DNA of 54,371 nucleotides from DAOUFU01 sp034429275 (GTDB taxonomy: Bacteria; Chloroflexota; Anaerolineae; Aggregatilineales; Aggregatilineaceae). The stretch is from positions 1 through 54,371 of the forward strand of contig DAOUFU010000350.1 of NCBI GenBank assembly GCA_034429275.1, given 5' to 3'. The notes below the pieces were generated by a model. The model was not told the origin of the DNA, ran no database searches, and saw only the letters and a list, made by a program, of their open reading frames with translations. The position numbers and the translations under genes are program-made. Shown here in pieces: positions 8,117-16,401 of this stretch (the stretch's first letter is position 1; each line of letters begins with the position of its first letter).

Positions 8117-9604
8117 ATGACGATTGAAGCGATCCTGGTCTGGTCATCGCTGCTGCTCTTGCTGAGCATCCTCGCCAGCAAAGTCTCCACCTATCTGGGC
8201 ATCCCGGCCCTGCTGCTTTTTCTGGCCATCGGAATGCTGGCCGGTTCTGAGGGGCCGGGCGGAATTTTCTTCGACGATCCCTGGCTGTCGCAGTTTATGG
8301 GCGTGGTAGCGCTGGTGTTCATCCTGTTCTCCGGCGGCCTGGATACACGGGTGGACGACATCCGGCCCGTGCTGAGAAAAGGGCTGGTGCTGGCCACCGT
8401 CGGCGTGCTGTGTACCGCGCTGCTGGTCGGGGCGTTTACGTCGTGGCTGCTCGGTGTGTCGCTGGAGAGCGGCCTGCTGCTGGGCGCGATCGTCTCATCC
8501 ACCGATGCCGCCGCCGTGTTCGCGGTGCTGCGCGGCAAAGGCGTGGGCCTGAAGGGCCATCTCAAACCCCTGCTGGAACTGGAATCGGGCAGCAACGACC
8601 CGATGGCAATCTTCCTGACGCTGGGCATGATCGAACTGGTCCGGAGCGCGTCGCTGTCGCCGCTGTCGCTTATCCCGCTGTTCGCCGAGCAGATGTTGAT
8701 CGGCATGGCGGCGGGGCTGGGGATGGGCCGCCTGATGGTGGTGGTGATCAACCGCCTGCGCCTGGAATATGACGGCCTGTACTCGGTGCTGACGATCGCG
8801 CTGATCCTGCTGCTGTATGGAACGACAACGGTGGTAGGCGGCAGCGGATTTCTGGCCGTCTACCTGACCGGCGTGATGGTGGGCAACAGCAACTTTGTCC
8901 ACAAAGCCAGCCTGAGCCGCTTCCACGAGGGGATGGCATGGCTGATGCAGATCGTGATGTTCCTGACGCTCGGCCTGCTCGTCTTCCCCTCCGAACTCAC
9001 CCCAATTGTCGACGAGGGGCTGCTGATCGCCCTGTTCCTGATGCTGGTGGCCCGGCCCATCAGCGTGTTCATCGCGCTGGCACGGGCGGGCATGACCTGG
9101 GCGGAAAAAACCTTTGTCTCGTGGGTAGGGCTGCGCGGGGCGGCTCCCATCATTCTGGCGACCTTCCCTTTGCTGGCCGGTGTGTCGGATGCGAGCACGC
9201 TGTTCAATCTGGTGTTTTTCATCGTGCTGGCTTCGGTGTTGGTTCAAGGTACAACGCTGAGCCTGGTAGCTCGCAGGCTGGGCGTGGATGCCCCGGAACA
9301 GCCGCGCGCCGCTCGCCCATTTGAATTCACCCCCAACGAAAGCCTCGCCAGCGAACTGGTCGAGATGACCGTTCCGGCCCAGTCCCCGGTGGTCGGCCAG
9401 CGGCTGGTCGAAATCAACTTCCCCGAAGCCACGCTGGTAGTGCTGATCGGTCGCGCCAACCAATTCATTGTGCCCACCGGCAGCACCATGTTGAGTGCAG
9501 GCGATCAGTTGTTAGTCCTGGCCCCTCGCAACTGCCTGGCCCAGGTTCGCGCGGTGATCGAACCCCCCGCCCAACTGCTCGAAGACTGTGCTCAGGCTGA
9601 CTGA
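8117..9604 (+). CDS. CPA1-family cation/proton antiporter with C-terminal TrkA-C domain (CvrA/NhaP2-like)
   Basis: A 495-residue integral membrane protein with about 12-13 hydrophobic segments in residues 1-385. Conserved antiporter features include FILFSGGLDTR and SSTDAAAVFAVLRG, where the aspartate of the STDA motif takes part in ion exchange. LELESGSNDPMAIFLT contains the second key acidic site. Residues about 410-485 form a TrkA-C (RCK-C) regulatory domain (QRLVEINFPEATLVVLIGR and SAGDQLLVLAP). Full-length members such as E. coli CvrA/NhaP2 exchange K+ or Na+ for protons at the inner membrane to control cell volume and pH. The exact ion specificity is not determinable here. The next gene is convergent with only 26 nt between stops and no clear terminator. 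Confidence 0.92.
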   Translation: MTIEAILVWSSLLLLLSILASKVSTYLGIPALLLFLAIGMLAGSEGPGGIFFDDPWLSQFMGVVALVFILFSGGLDTRVDDIRPVLRKGLVLATVGVLCTALLVGAFTSWLLGVSLESGLLLGAIVSSTDAAAVFAVLRGKGVGLKGHLKPLLELESGSNDPMAIFLTLGMIELVRSASLSPLSLIPLFAEQMLIGMAAGLGMGRLMVVVINRLRLEYDGLYSVLTIALILLLYGTTTVVGGSGFLAVYLTGVMVGNSNFVHKASLSRFHEGMAWLMQIVMFLTLGLLVFPSELTPIVDEGLLIALFLMLVARPISVFIALARAGMTWAEKTFVSWVGLRGAAPIILATFPLLAGVSDASTLFNLVFFIVLASVLVQGTTLSLVARRLGVDAPEQPRAARPFEFTPNESLASELVEMTVPAQSPVVGQRLVEINFPEATLVVLIGRANQFIVPTGSTMLSAGDQLLVLAPRNCLAQVRAVIEPPAQLLEDCAQAD

Positions 9605-9630
9605 ACACGTTGAGCGGCCTACCGGGGGCG

Positions 9631-11448
9631 TCACAGGTAGTGCTGAGCCTGGGCGCGGAATAGTTGGGCATAGAGGCCATCGTGTGCCATTAATTCGTCG
9701 TGGGTGCCGTGCTCGACGATGGCGTGCTGATCGAGTACGTAGATGTGATCGGCGCTCTTGACGGTCGAAAGCCGGTGACTGATCAGCAGCGCGGCACGGT
9801 GGCCGATCAGGCTGCGGAAGCGTTGGAGCAGCTCATCTTCGGCTAAAGGGTCAATGGCGCTGGTCGGCTCGTCAAGCACAATCACCTGCGAATCGCGCAG
9901 GAAGGCGCGAGCTAATGCCACCTTCTGCCATTGGCCGATGCTCAGCTCTTCCCCCTGCTGGTAGACCTTGCCCAGAATGGTATCGTAACCCTCCGGCAGC
10001 GCCCTCAGCACTTCGTGCGCGCCGGATTTTTCCGCCGCCGCCACGATCTGATCGTCATGAGTGGAATTCGCCGGCAGTTCGATGTTGCCAAACCAGATGT
10101 TTTCGCGTGCGGTCAGGTTATATCGCTGGAAATCCTGCATCAGTACACCGAACTCGCGCCGCAGAGTCACCGGGTCAAACTGGCGCAGGTCCACGCCATC
10201 GAGGGTGATGTGGCCGGACGACGGATCGTACAGGCGGCACAGCAGCTTGGCGAGAGTCGTCTTGCCCGCGCCGTTGGCCCCCACCAGCGCGATCACTTCG
10301 CCGGGGTGGATCGTCAGGCTGATGTGACTGAGCGCATCGTGTGCGCTGCCTGCATAACGAAACGACACATCGTGGAAAGTGATGCCGTGCTGCATGGGGT
10401 GTGGAACCGGCTGTGGGGCAGCGGGTGTGGTCACTGTGGGGCGCAGCGTGAGGAATTCATCGAGATAGGCCAGGAACAGGCTGTCCTCATAGAGTCCGGC
10501 CAGGCCGCGCAGCATCTCGGTGAGAAACCCTTGCCCGCGCTGGAATGCCTGGAAGTACATCACCAGGTCGCCCAGCGTGATCGCGCCTTGCAGTGCCCGG
10601 TACGCGATGAACGCATAGGAACCGAACATCGCGACCGTGCTGCTCAACTGCGTGACCAATTCGGCGATGGACCGGCGTTGAACGATGGCCAGCCGTTCCA
10701 GGCGAAGCTGACGGCGCAACGCACGGTAGCGTTCGATGAACAGGTTGCCCAGGTTAAACAGCCGTACTTCTTTGGCATGACCGCCGTCGATCAGCATCCA
10801 GTCATAGTACCAGGACTGGCGTTCAGCAGGCGTGCTGTCGCGTCGCCAGCGATAGAGGATGCGCGAGTAGCGCAGTCGGACCACCATGCCGGGTAGAACA
10901 GTCACAAACAGCACCAGCGATACCGCCCAGTGCAGCGAGAGCAGCAGCCCGGCCATCGCCAGCAGCGAAAACCCGTTTTGGACCACCTGCATCAGCCCGT
11001 TGGCGATTCGCACCGGGCGATACAGGGCCTCTTGTTGGGCACGGTGCAGCTTGTTGTAATATTCGGCGTTCTCGTAATATTCCAGGTCTACTGCCACAGA
11101 CTGGGCGTGCAGAATATCGCGCACGTGGTCGGTGACTGCCTCGCCCTGGGCTTCGCTGACCAGCCGGGCCGCGATGCTGGCTACGGCGCTGAGCAGCGCG
11201 ATCAGCCCGGCGAGCGCGATCAACAGCGCCACCGGTTCGAAGTCGTCGGCGGGGTGAGCCGTACCCAGCCGCTCCGTGATGGCGTCGAGCATCAGCTTCA
11301 TCACGACCAGGGCGAGCAGAGGTAGCAGGCTTTGAATCACGACCAGGATGATGTTCACGATCATCCAGAACGGGCCGCTGTGCCAGACGATGGCGAGTGC
11401 CGCACGCAGTTGCAGCGCGCGCTGGCGGACCTGATGAGGGTGCATCAT
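9631..11448 (-). CDS. ABC exporter, fused permease and ATPase (half-transporter)
   Basis: A 605-residue type IV ABC half-transporter. Residues about 20-320 form the six-helix transmembrane domain. Residues about 350-600 form the nucleotide-binding domain with Walker A GANGAGKTTL, Q-loop MQDF, the signature variant LSIGQWQK in place of LSGGQ, Walker B VIVLDEPTS and H-loop ISHRLSTV. It probably homodimerises and exports a lipid, drug or peptide. The substrate is not readable. Adjacent ATGs at 11448 and 11445 share an AGCGAGG RBS; the first is used here. No partner half-transporter is adjacent, which favours a homodimer. Confidence 0.92.
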   Translation of the reverse strand: MMHPHQVRQRALQLRAALAIVWHSGPFWMIVNIILVVIQSLLPLLALVVMKLMLDAITERLGTAHPADDFEPVALLIALAGLIALLSAVASIAARLVSEAQGEAVTDHVRDILHAQSVAVDLEYYENAEYYNKLHRAQQEALYRPVRIANGLMQVVQNGFSLLAMAGLLLSLHWAVSLVLFVTVLPGMVVRLRYSRILYRWRRDSTPAERQSWYYDWMLIDGGHAKEVRLFNLGNLFIERYRALRRQLRLERLAIVQRRSIAELVTQLSSTVAMFGSYAFIAYRALQGAITLGDLVMYFQAFQRGQGFLTEMLRGLAGLYEDSLFLAYLDEFLTLRPTVTTPAAPQPVPHPMQHGITFHDVSFRYAGSAHDALSHISLTIHPGEVIALVGANGAGKTTLAKLLCRLYDPSSGHITLDGVDLRQFDPVTLRREFGVLMQDFQRYNLTARENIWFGNIELPANSTHDDQIVAAAEKSGAHEVLRALPEGYDTILGKVYQQGEELSIGQWQKVALARAFLRDSQVIVLDEPTSAIDPLAEDELLQRFRSLIGHRAALLISHRLSTVKSADHIYVLDQHAIVEHGTHDELMAHDGLYAQLFRAQAQHYL

Positions 11449-11727
11449 GACCTCGCTGAGAGTGGTGTGGCAAATGCTGCAAAACCACGTATTTTCGTCT
11501 AAAATCGTGCCCAGTCAAGAGATTGTTCTCCGTTGCCCAATGGGAACATGCCATGTCCGCTTCACTTTTGCCCAGGCTGCTATCCCGCTGGTGCGCGTTC
11601 GCCTTCTGCTCGATGGTGTCCAGCCGATCACTCTCGCGCCTGGCCGCGAGGCTCTTGAGCCTGGGACCTGTGTGTGCTGTGCCCCTGGCACGAAGTGTGG
11701 GACTGAGTCCCTGTGGAGAAAATACTT
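11449..11727. other. Intergenic stretch between divergent ABC exporter and FAD-subunit gene
   Basis: This 279-bp region holds a TAAAAT box near 11500. A 67-codon open frame begins with an ATG at 11540 and ends at 11743, overlapping the next gene. The frame encodes CxxxC-like clusters, but I could not support it as a gene. No hairpin terminator or repeat was noticed. Confidence 0.4.
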
Positions 11728-12561
11728 ATGCTGCTTAACTTGAAGACCGTTTATAAACCGACCACGCTTGATGATGCGATCACGCTGCTGGCCGAGCCGG
11801 GGACCTTCCCGCTGTATGGGGGCGCGGCGCTGCATCGCCACCCGCGCGCCGATGTGCGCGCAGTTGTTGATCTGAGCCGCCTGGGTCTGGACTATGTGCA
11901 GGACAGCGAAAATAACCTGCGGCTGGGTGCGATGCTCACGCTCGAACAGGCGCGGAAGGCGTGCGCTGCCCGCGCTGAGGAGTCCCCGCGTGTGGGGGCG
12001 ATTGCTCAGGCATTGGCTGCGGAATTCCCCGAAACCCTGCGTAATACGCTGACCCTGGGCGATCTGCTGATGGAGCGCCCGGCCCAGTCGCCCACGCTGA
12101 CGCTGTTTCTGGTGTTGGGCGCGGTGATCAAGCGGCTGGATACTGAGATGCACTTCACGGCGGCGGCATGGCTGGCCGCGCGCGAAGATTTGCAGCGCCT
12201 GCTGATCGCCCATGTGCGGCTGCTGCGTGGGCCGAAACAAGCGGCGGTGGCTTTCGAGAAAGTCTCGCGCACGCCCGCCGATTTGCCGATTGTGGGCGCA
12301 GTGGCGTGCATCGAACGGGGTGAGGACGGGCGGCAGCGCTCATCGCTGGCGCTGTCGGGCGTGGCCCCGCTGCCGATTCCACAGCCCGCTGTGGCGCGGC
12401 TCTGGGACGACACGGGCGACCTGGAACGGGCGCTGGCTGCGCTCGAACTCGACCCACCCAGCGATCACTGGGGCAGCGCTGAATATCGCGCGGCGATGGC
12501 GCGCCTGGTCGCGGGGCGTGCCTTGCAAAGGGCATCGCGGGCGCTCGAATCCCCCCAATGA
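11728..12561 (+). CDS. FAD-binding subunit-like protein of the molybdopterin dehydrogenase family (orphan)
   Basis: A 277-residue protein resembling CoxM/XdhB-type medium subunits that carry FAD in xanthine or CO dehydrogenase complexes. The opening YKPTTLDDAITLL and the following YGGAALHR...VVDLSRLGLD match the first FAD-binding segment. RNTLTLGDLL aligns with the family's RN-xx-T-x-GGN segment, but the GGN is lost (GDL). LPIVGAVACIERG...LALSGVAPLPI matches the C-terminal domain. The start at 11728 follows GGAG by 9 nt. An alternative GTG at 11713 would swallow that RBS. No molybdenum or 2Fe-2S subunit is adjacent, so this is either an orphan partner encoded elsewhere or a diverged non-redox relative. 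Confidence 0.75.
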   Translation: MLLNLKTVYKPTTLDDAITLLAEPGTFPLYGGAALHRHPRADVRAVVDLSRLGLDYVQDSENNLRLGAMLTLEQARKACAARAEESPRVGAIAQALAAEFPETLRNTLTLGDLLMERPAQSPTLTLFLVLGAVIKRLDTEMHFTAAAWLAAREDLQRLLIAHVRLLRGPKQAAVAFEKVSRTPADLPIVGAVACIERGEDGRQRSSLALSGVAPLPIPQPAVARLWDDTGDLERALAALELDPPSDHWGSAEYRAAMARLVAGRALQRASRALESPQ

Positions 12562-12585
12562 ACGGCGCGCGGCGGTCGGGGTGAT

Positions 12586-12615
12586 TTGCCTCCGGGTAGT
12601 AACAAGGGTTATGAT
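12586..12615 (+). promoter_or_regulatory. Predicted promoter of the di-heme cytochrome gene
   Basis: TTGCCT (12586-12591), an 18-bp spacer and TATGAT (12610-12615) lie in the 115-bp gap upstream of the cytochrome c gene. Confidence 0.5.
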
Positions 12616-12676
12616 AGCGCATCTGTTAATACCGCAAATCTGCGGAGTTCTTCACCTGTAGCACAAGGAGATCATG

Positions 12677-13564
12677 ATGCGCACATTTTTGAAGTGGATA
12701 GGCATTTTGCTGCTTCTGCTCGTGGTGATAGTGGTGATCGCGGGTGTGGTGCTCTACGTCATAGGCCGTAACAACCTCAACCGGACTTATGCCAATGTCA
12801 CCGCGGAAGGAGTGCCACTGCTCGACAGCGAGGAAGCGTTTGCTGCGGCCCAGGCGCGCGGCGAGCATCTGGCTTTTGCCATATCGTTGTGCGCTGAATG
12901 TCATGGCGATGACCTGGGGGGCAAAAGCTTCCTCGACCAGGCGATCTTTGGCTCCGGCGATGCGCCCAACCTGACCTCTGGGCAGGGCGGAATCGGGGGT
13001 ATCTATTCCACCGACGACTGGGTTCGTGCGCTGAGGCATGGGGTGAAGCGGGATAACACCTCGATCCGTCTCATGCCTTCCGACAAATTTCACCAACTGA
13101 GCGATGATGACCTGGTGGCGATCATTGCCTATGTGCAGAGTGTGCCGCCGGTGGATCGCGAAACCAAACCGCTTAAGTTGGGGCCGCTGGGCACCATCAT
13201 TGCCGGTGTCGTGATGGACCTGCCGGCCAAGGCGATTGACCATACGGCAGATCGCCCGGCAGCGGTCGAACCAGGCGTCACGGCAGAATATGGCAAGTAC
13301 CTGGTGACCATTGCGGCCTGCCAGGACTGTCACGGTGAAAAACTGGACGGCAAAGTATCGCCCCTTATGCCTGCTGCGCCGGATCTAAGGCCAGGCGATG
13401 GGTTAGCCGGCTGGACCGAGGCGGAATTCGCCAATACCATGCGCACCGGCGTCACCCCCTACGGCAAGGTTCTGGATCACGAGGAGATGCCCTGGAACTA
13501 CTACACGCGCATGACCGATGATGAACTGAGCGCGATCTGGGCCTATTTGCAGACCCTGCAATAA
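12677..13564 (+). CDS. Membrane-anchored di-heme cytochrome c
   Basis: A 295-residue protein with one N-terminal hydrophobic anchor (residues about 6-28) and two cytochrome c domains. Heme motifs are C71-A-E-C74-H75 and C215-Q-D-C218-H219. Candidate axial methionines lie in RLMPSDKF and EEMPWNYY. The domains resemble the class I c-type units found in electron-accepting subunits such as those paired with alcohol or sorbosone dehydrogenases. It would act on the outer face of the membrane as an electron shuttle, and it needs c-type maturation machinery encoded elsewhere. Start: the tandem ATGs at 12674 and 12677 share AGGAG; the second has the better 6-nt spacing. It follows the FAD-subunit gene on the same strand but has its own promoter-like sequence, so a functional link is only possible. 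Confidence 0.9.
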   Translation: MRTFLKWIGILLLLLVVIVVIAGVVLYVIGRNNLNRTYANVTAEGVPLLDSEEAFAAAQARGEHLAFAISLCAECHGDDLGGKSFLDQAIFGSGDAPNLTSGQGGIGGIYSTDDWVRALRHGVKRDNTSIRLMPSDKFHQLSDDDLVAIIAYVQSVPPVDRETKPLKLGPLGTIIAGVVMDLPAKAIDHTADRPAAVEPGVTAEYGKYLVTIAACQDCHGEKLDGKVSPLMPAAPDLRPGDGLAGWTEAEFANTMRTGVTPYGKVLDHEEMPWNYYTRMTDDELSAIWAYLQTLQ

Positions 13565-13566
13565 AC

Positions 13567-13572
13567 TACAAT
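13567..13572 (+). promoter_or_regulatory. Possible -10 box upstream of pheT
   Basis: TACAAT lies directly after the cytochrome stop, about 90 nt before pheT. The -35 is weak (TATTTG, 17-bp spacer). It is listed because the same hexamer precedes several other genes in the window. Confidence 0.35.
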
Positions 13573-13661
13573 AGAACAACCCTGCGAGTTTGGCTGCCAG
13601 TCACCACCGGGGCGCGGGAAGTCCTGCGCCCCGACTCATGATGAGGAGATAGTTCGCTGCA

Positions 13662-16292
13662 ATGAAAGTTCCGATTTCCTGGCTCAAGGATTATGTGGAT
13701 ATTCCGATCTCTGTCGAGGAACTGGCCGAGCGGCTGACGCTGGCCGGGTTGGAAGTGGGCGAGATCACCTATATCGGCGTGCCCCAGGGCCAGCCGCCTG
13801 CCGGGATCAATCTGCCGCCGTCCAATCACCTGGTCTGGCAGCGCGACAAGATCGTGCTGGGCGCGATCCGCGAGGTCAAACCGCACCCGGACGCTGACCG
13901 GCTGGTGCTGGCCATGGTCGATTACGGCGGCAGCGAGCTGGAGCAATGCGTCACCGGTGCACCCAACCTGTTCGAACATAAGGGGAAGGGGCCGATCGAT
14001 CCGCCTCTGCTGACGCCCTTTGCCCACGAAGGCGCAGAGGTCTTCGACGGACACGCCGACGATGGCAGCCGCATGATCCTCAAGGGGCGTAAGCTGCGCG
14101 GCGTGTATAACAAGAGCATGGTATGTTCGGAAAAAGAGCTCGGTCTCAGCGACTCCCACGAGGGGATCATGCTGCTGGACTGGGACGAATTTGGCCACCT
14201 GCCGCCGGGCACTCCCTTCCAGGATGTGCTGGGCGATGTCGTGCTGGATATCGACATGCTGCCCAATATCGCCCGCGCCTATAACATTGTGGGCGTCGCG
14301 CGCGAAGTCGCGGCCCTGCTGGGCCAGACTCTACGCCTGCCCTCGCTGGCTGTCGAGATGGCCGGGCCGCCCATCGCCGGGCAGGTGAGCATCGACATCC
14401 GCGAGCCGGAACTCAACCCCCGCTTCACGCTGGCCTTGATCCGCGACATCGAGATCAAACCCTCACCGCAGTGGATGCAGCGCCGCCTGCGGCTGGCCGG
14501 GATGCGCCCGATCAACAACGTGGTGGACGCTACCAACTATGTCATGCTCGAACTGGGCGAACCGCTCCATGCCTTCGACTGGGACATCCTGGTGAGGCGC
14601 GCGGGCGGAGAGCCGCCGGTCATCATCACGCGCCTGCCGGAGCCGGGCGAGCACCTGGTCACGCTCGATGGCCAGGACCACGCCCTGGACGACTTCAACA
14701 TCCTGGTTGCGGACCGCGCCGGGGCGCTGAGCATGGGCGGCATCATGGGCGGGCTGGAGAGCGAAATCTGGGACGAGGCCACGATGGGCGGCGACTCCGA
14801 GGAGTCAGAGACGGCTAACGCCCGTCCCACCACGCGCAACGTGCTGCTAGAGGCCGCGTCGTGGAACTTCATCAACATTCGCCGCACCATGCAAAGCCAG
14901 AAGATGAGCAGCGCGGCCGGGATGCGCTTCAGCCGGGGCGTGCATCCGGCGATGGCCGAGCGCGGTCTGCGCCGCTGCATCGAGCTGATTCGCCAGACGG
15001 CGGGCGGTGTCATCGCCCAGGGCATCGTCGATGAGTACCCGCTGCCTGCCCCTACGGTGGTTGTCGATCTGCCGGTGCGCGAAGTGGAACGCCTGTTGGG
15101 GTTCGCCATTCCCCAGCCGGAAATTGTGCGCATCCTGCGCGCGCTGGAATTCACCGTCGAAGAACAGGCGGAAGGGGTGCTGCGCGTCACCGTGCCCGAT
15201 CACCGCATGGACATCGGCACCGGTGTCACCGGCCAGGCCGATTTGATCGAAGAGATCGCGCGGGTGTATGGCTACGACCGCCTGCCGACCACGGTCATCG
15301 CCGATCAGCTTCCGCGCCAGCGCACCAATGTTTCGCTGGTGCGCGAAGAGGCGCTGCGCGATGCGCTGGTGCGCGCGGGCTTGCGCGAAGTGGTGAACTA
15401 TCGCCTGACCACGCCCGAAGCCGAGGCGCGCCTAACCCCGGCGGGCCAATCCTCCAACTGGCCGGACGCGCCCTATATCACGCTGGCGAACCCGATCAGC
15501 GCGGACAAGGTCGTGATGCGCCATACCCTGCTCTCTGGCCTGCTCGATGTGCTGGTAGCCAATGCGCGCCACACGGCGCGCCAGGTGTTGTTCGAGATCG
15601 GCCAGGTCTATCTGCCGGTGGCCGGGCAAAGCCTGCCCGCCGAGCCGCCGCACCTGGGCATTGTCATGACCGGGCCGCGCGGTGTGCCGCAGTGGACCGG
15701 CGATCCTGAGCCGGGCGTCATGACGTTCTTTGACCTCAAGGGGGTGATCGAAACGGTGCTGCGCGATCTGCGCATCCCCGGCCCGGTAGAGTATGTCCCG
15801 GTCCAGCACAGCACATTCCATCCGGGCCGCACGGCGGAACTGCGCATCAATGGGCGGTCGGTTGGCGTCCTGGGAGAAGTGCATCCGCTGGTGCGCGAGA
15901 CCTTTGGTCTGGGCATGGATCTGCAGAAGCCGGTGCTGGCGGCTGAACTGGAGCTGGACGCCCTGCTGGCCGAGATGACCACCGTCCGCGAGATTCGCCC
16001 GGTGCCCACCCAGCCCGCCGTGTTCCAGGACATCGCGCTGGTGGTCGAGGACCACATCGCGGCGGCGGAGGTCGAAGCGGTCATTCGCGGCGCGGGTGGC
16101 GATCTGCTGGAGGACGTGCGCCTGTTCGATGTCTATCGCGGCGAGCCGATCCCGGCGGGCAAAAAGTCGCTGGCTTATGCGCTGACTTACCGCGCGCCCG
16201 ACCGCACGCTGAAGGATGACGAGGTGGCGAAGGTCCACGCGCAGATTGTGCGCGCGGCGCAGAAGCGCCTGGGGGCCGAACTGCGGGCGTAA
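13662..16292 (+). CDS. pheT: Phenylalanine--tRNA ligase beta subunit
   Basis: An 876-residue PheT, somewhat longer than the usual ~800. The order is canonical: N-terminal MKVPISWLKDYVDIP; an EMAP/OB-type tRNA-binding domain (about 65-190, VKPHPDADRLVLAMVDYG); the B3/B4 editing domain containing GMRFSRGVHP; B5; the catalytic-like core; and the C-terminal ferredoxin-fold anticodon-binding domain (QPAVFQDIALVV to LTYRAPDRTLKDDEV). It forms the alpha2beta2 enzyme with PheS and contributes tRNA binding and Tyr-tRNA editing. An acidic insertion (about residues 365-388, SEIWDEATMGGDSEESE) accounts for some of the extra length. The start has AGGAG upstream. pheS is not adjacent, unlike the usual pheST operon. 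A strong terminator follows. Confidence 0.97.
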   Translation: MKVPISWLKDYVDIPISVEELAERLTLAGLEVGEITYIGVPQGQPPAGINLPPSNHLVWQRDKIVLGAIREVKPHPDADRLVLAMVDYGGSELEQCVTGAPNLFEHKGKGPIDPPLLTPFAHEGAEVFDGHADDGSRMILKGRKLRGVYNKSMVCSEKELGLSDSHEGIMLLDWDEFGHLPPGTPFQDVLGDVVLDIDMLPNIARAYNIVGVAREVAALLGQTLRLPSLAVEMAGPPIAGQVSIDIREPELNPRFTLALIRDIEIKPSPQWMQRRLRLAGMRPINNVVDATNYVMLELGEPLHAFDWDILVRRAGGEPPVIITRLPEPGEHLVTLDGQDHALDDFNILVADRAGALSMGGIMGGLESEIWDEATMGGDSEESETANARPTTRNVLLEAASWNFINIRRTMQSQKMSSAAGMRFSRGVHPAMAERGLRRCIELIRQTAGGVIAQGIVDEYPLPAPTVVVDLPVREVERLLGFAIPQPEIVRILRALEFTVEEQAEGVLRVTVPDHRMDIGTGVTGQADLIEEIARVYGYDRLPTTVIADQLPRQRTNVSLVREEALRDALVRAGLREVVNYRLTTPEAEARLTPAGQSSNWPDAPYITLANPISADKVVMRHTLLSGLLDVLVANARHTARQVLFEIGQVYLPVAGQSLPAEPPHLGIVMTGPRGVPQWTGDPEPGVMTFFDLKGVIETVLRDLRIPGPVEYVPVQHSTFHPGRTAELRINGRSVGVLGEVHPLVRETFGLGMDLQKPVLAAELELDALLAEMTTVREIRPVPTQPAVFQDIALVVEDHIAAAEVEAVIRGAGGDLLEDVRLFDVYRGEPIPAGKKSLAYALTYRAPDRTLKDDEVAKVHAQIVRAAQKRLGAELRA

Positions 16293-16327
16293 CCGGGCTG
16301 CGGATCATCAAAAGCACGGTTGACCAG

Positions 16328-16373
16328 CAAGACGATGAGTCCTTTGTGGGTGCTCATCGTCTTGTTTTGTTTG
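16328..16373 (+). terminator. Rho-independent terminator after pheT
   Basis: The perfect 12-bp stem CAAGACGATGAG / CTCATCGTCTTG (16328-16339, 16353-16364) is followed by TTTTGTTTG. It lies 35 nt after the pheT stop. Confidence 0.92.
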
Positions 16374-16401
16374 TGATCGGCGTGATTGGCGCGAGGCTCG
16401 C

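Noticed and set aside
7231..9604. MBL-fold hydrolase plus antiporter considered as a defence or resistance island
   Set aside because: Both are ordinary housekeeping-type families with no toxin, nuclease or mobile element nearby.
11540..11743. A 67-codon frame with several Cys (CVCC, CGTE) before the FAD-subunit gene, considered as a small 2Fe-2S partner
   Set aside because: The cysteine spacing does not match ferredoxin or CoxS motifs, there is no RBS, and it overlaps the downstream start. Codon use is unconvincing.
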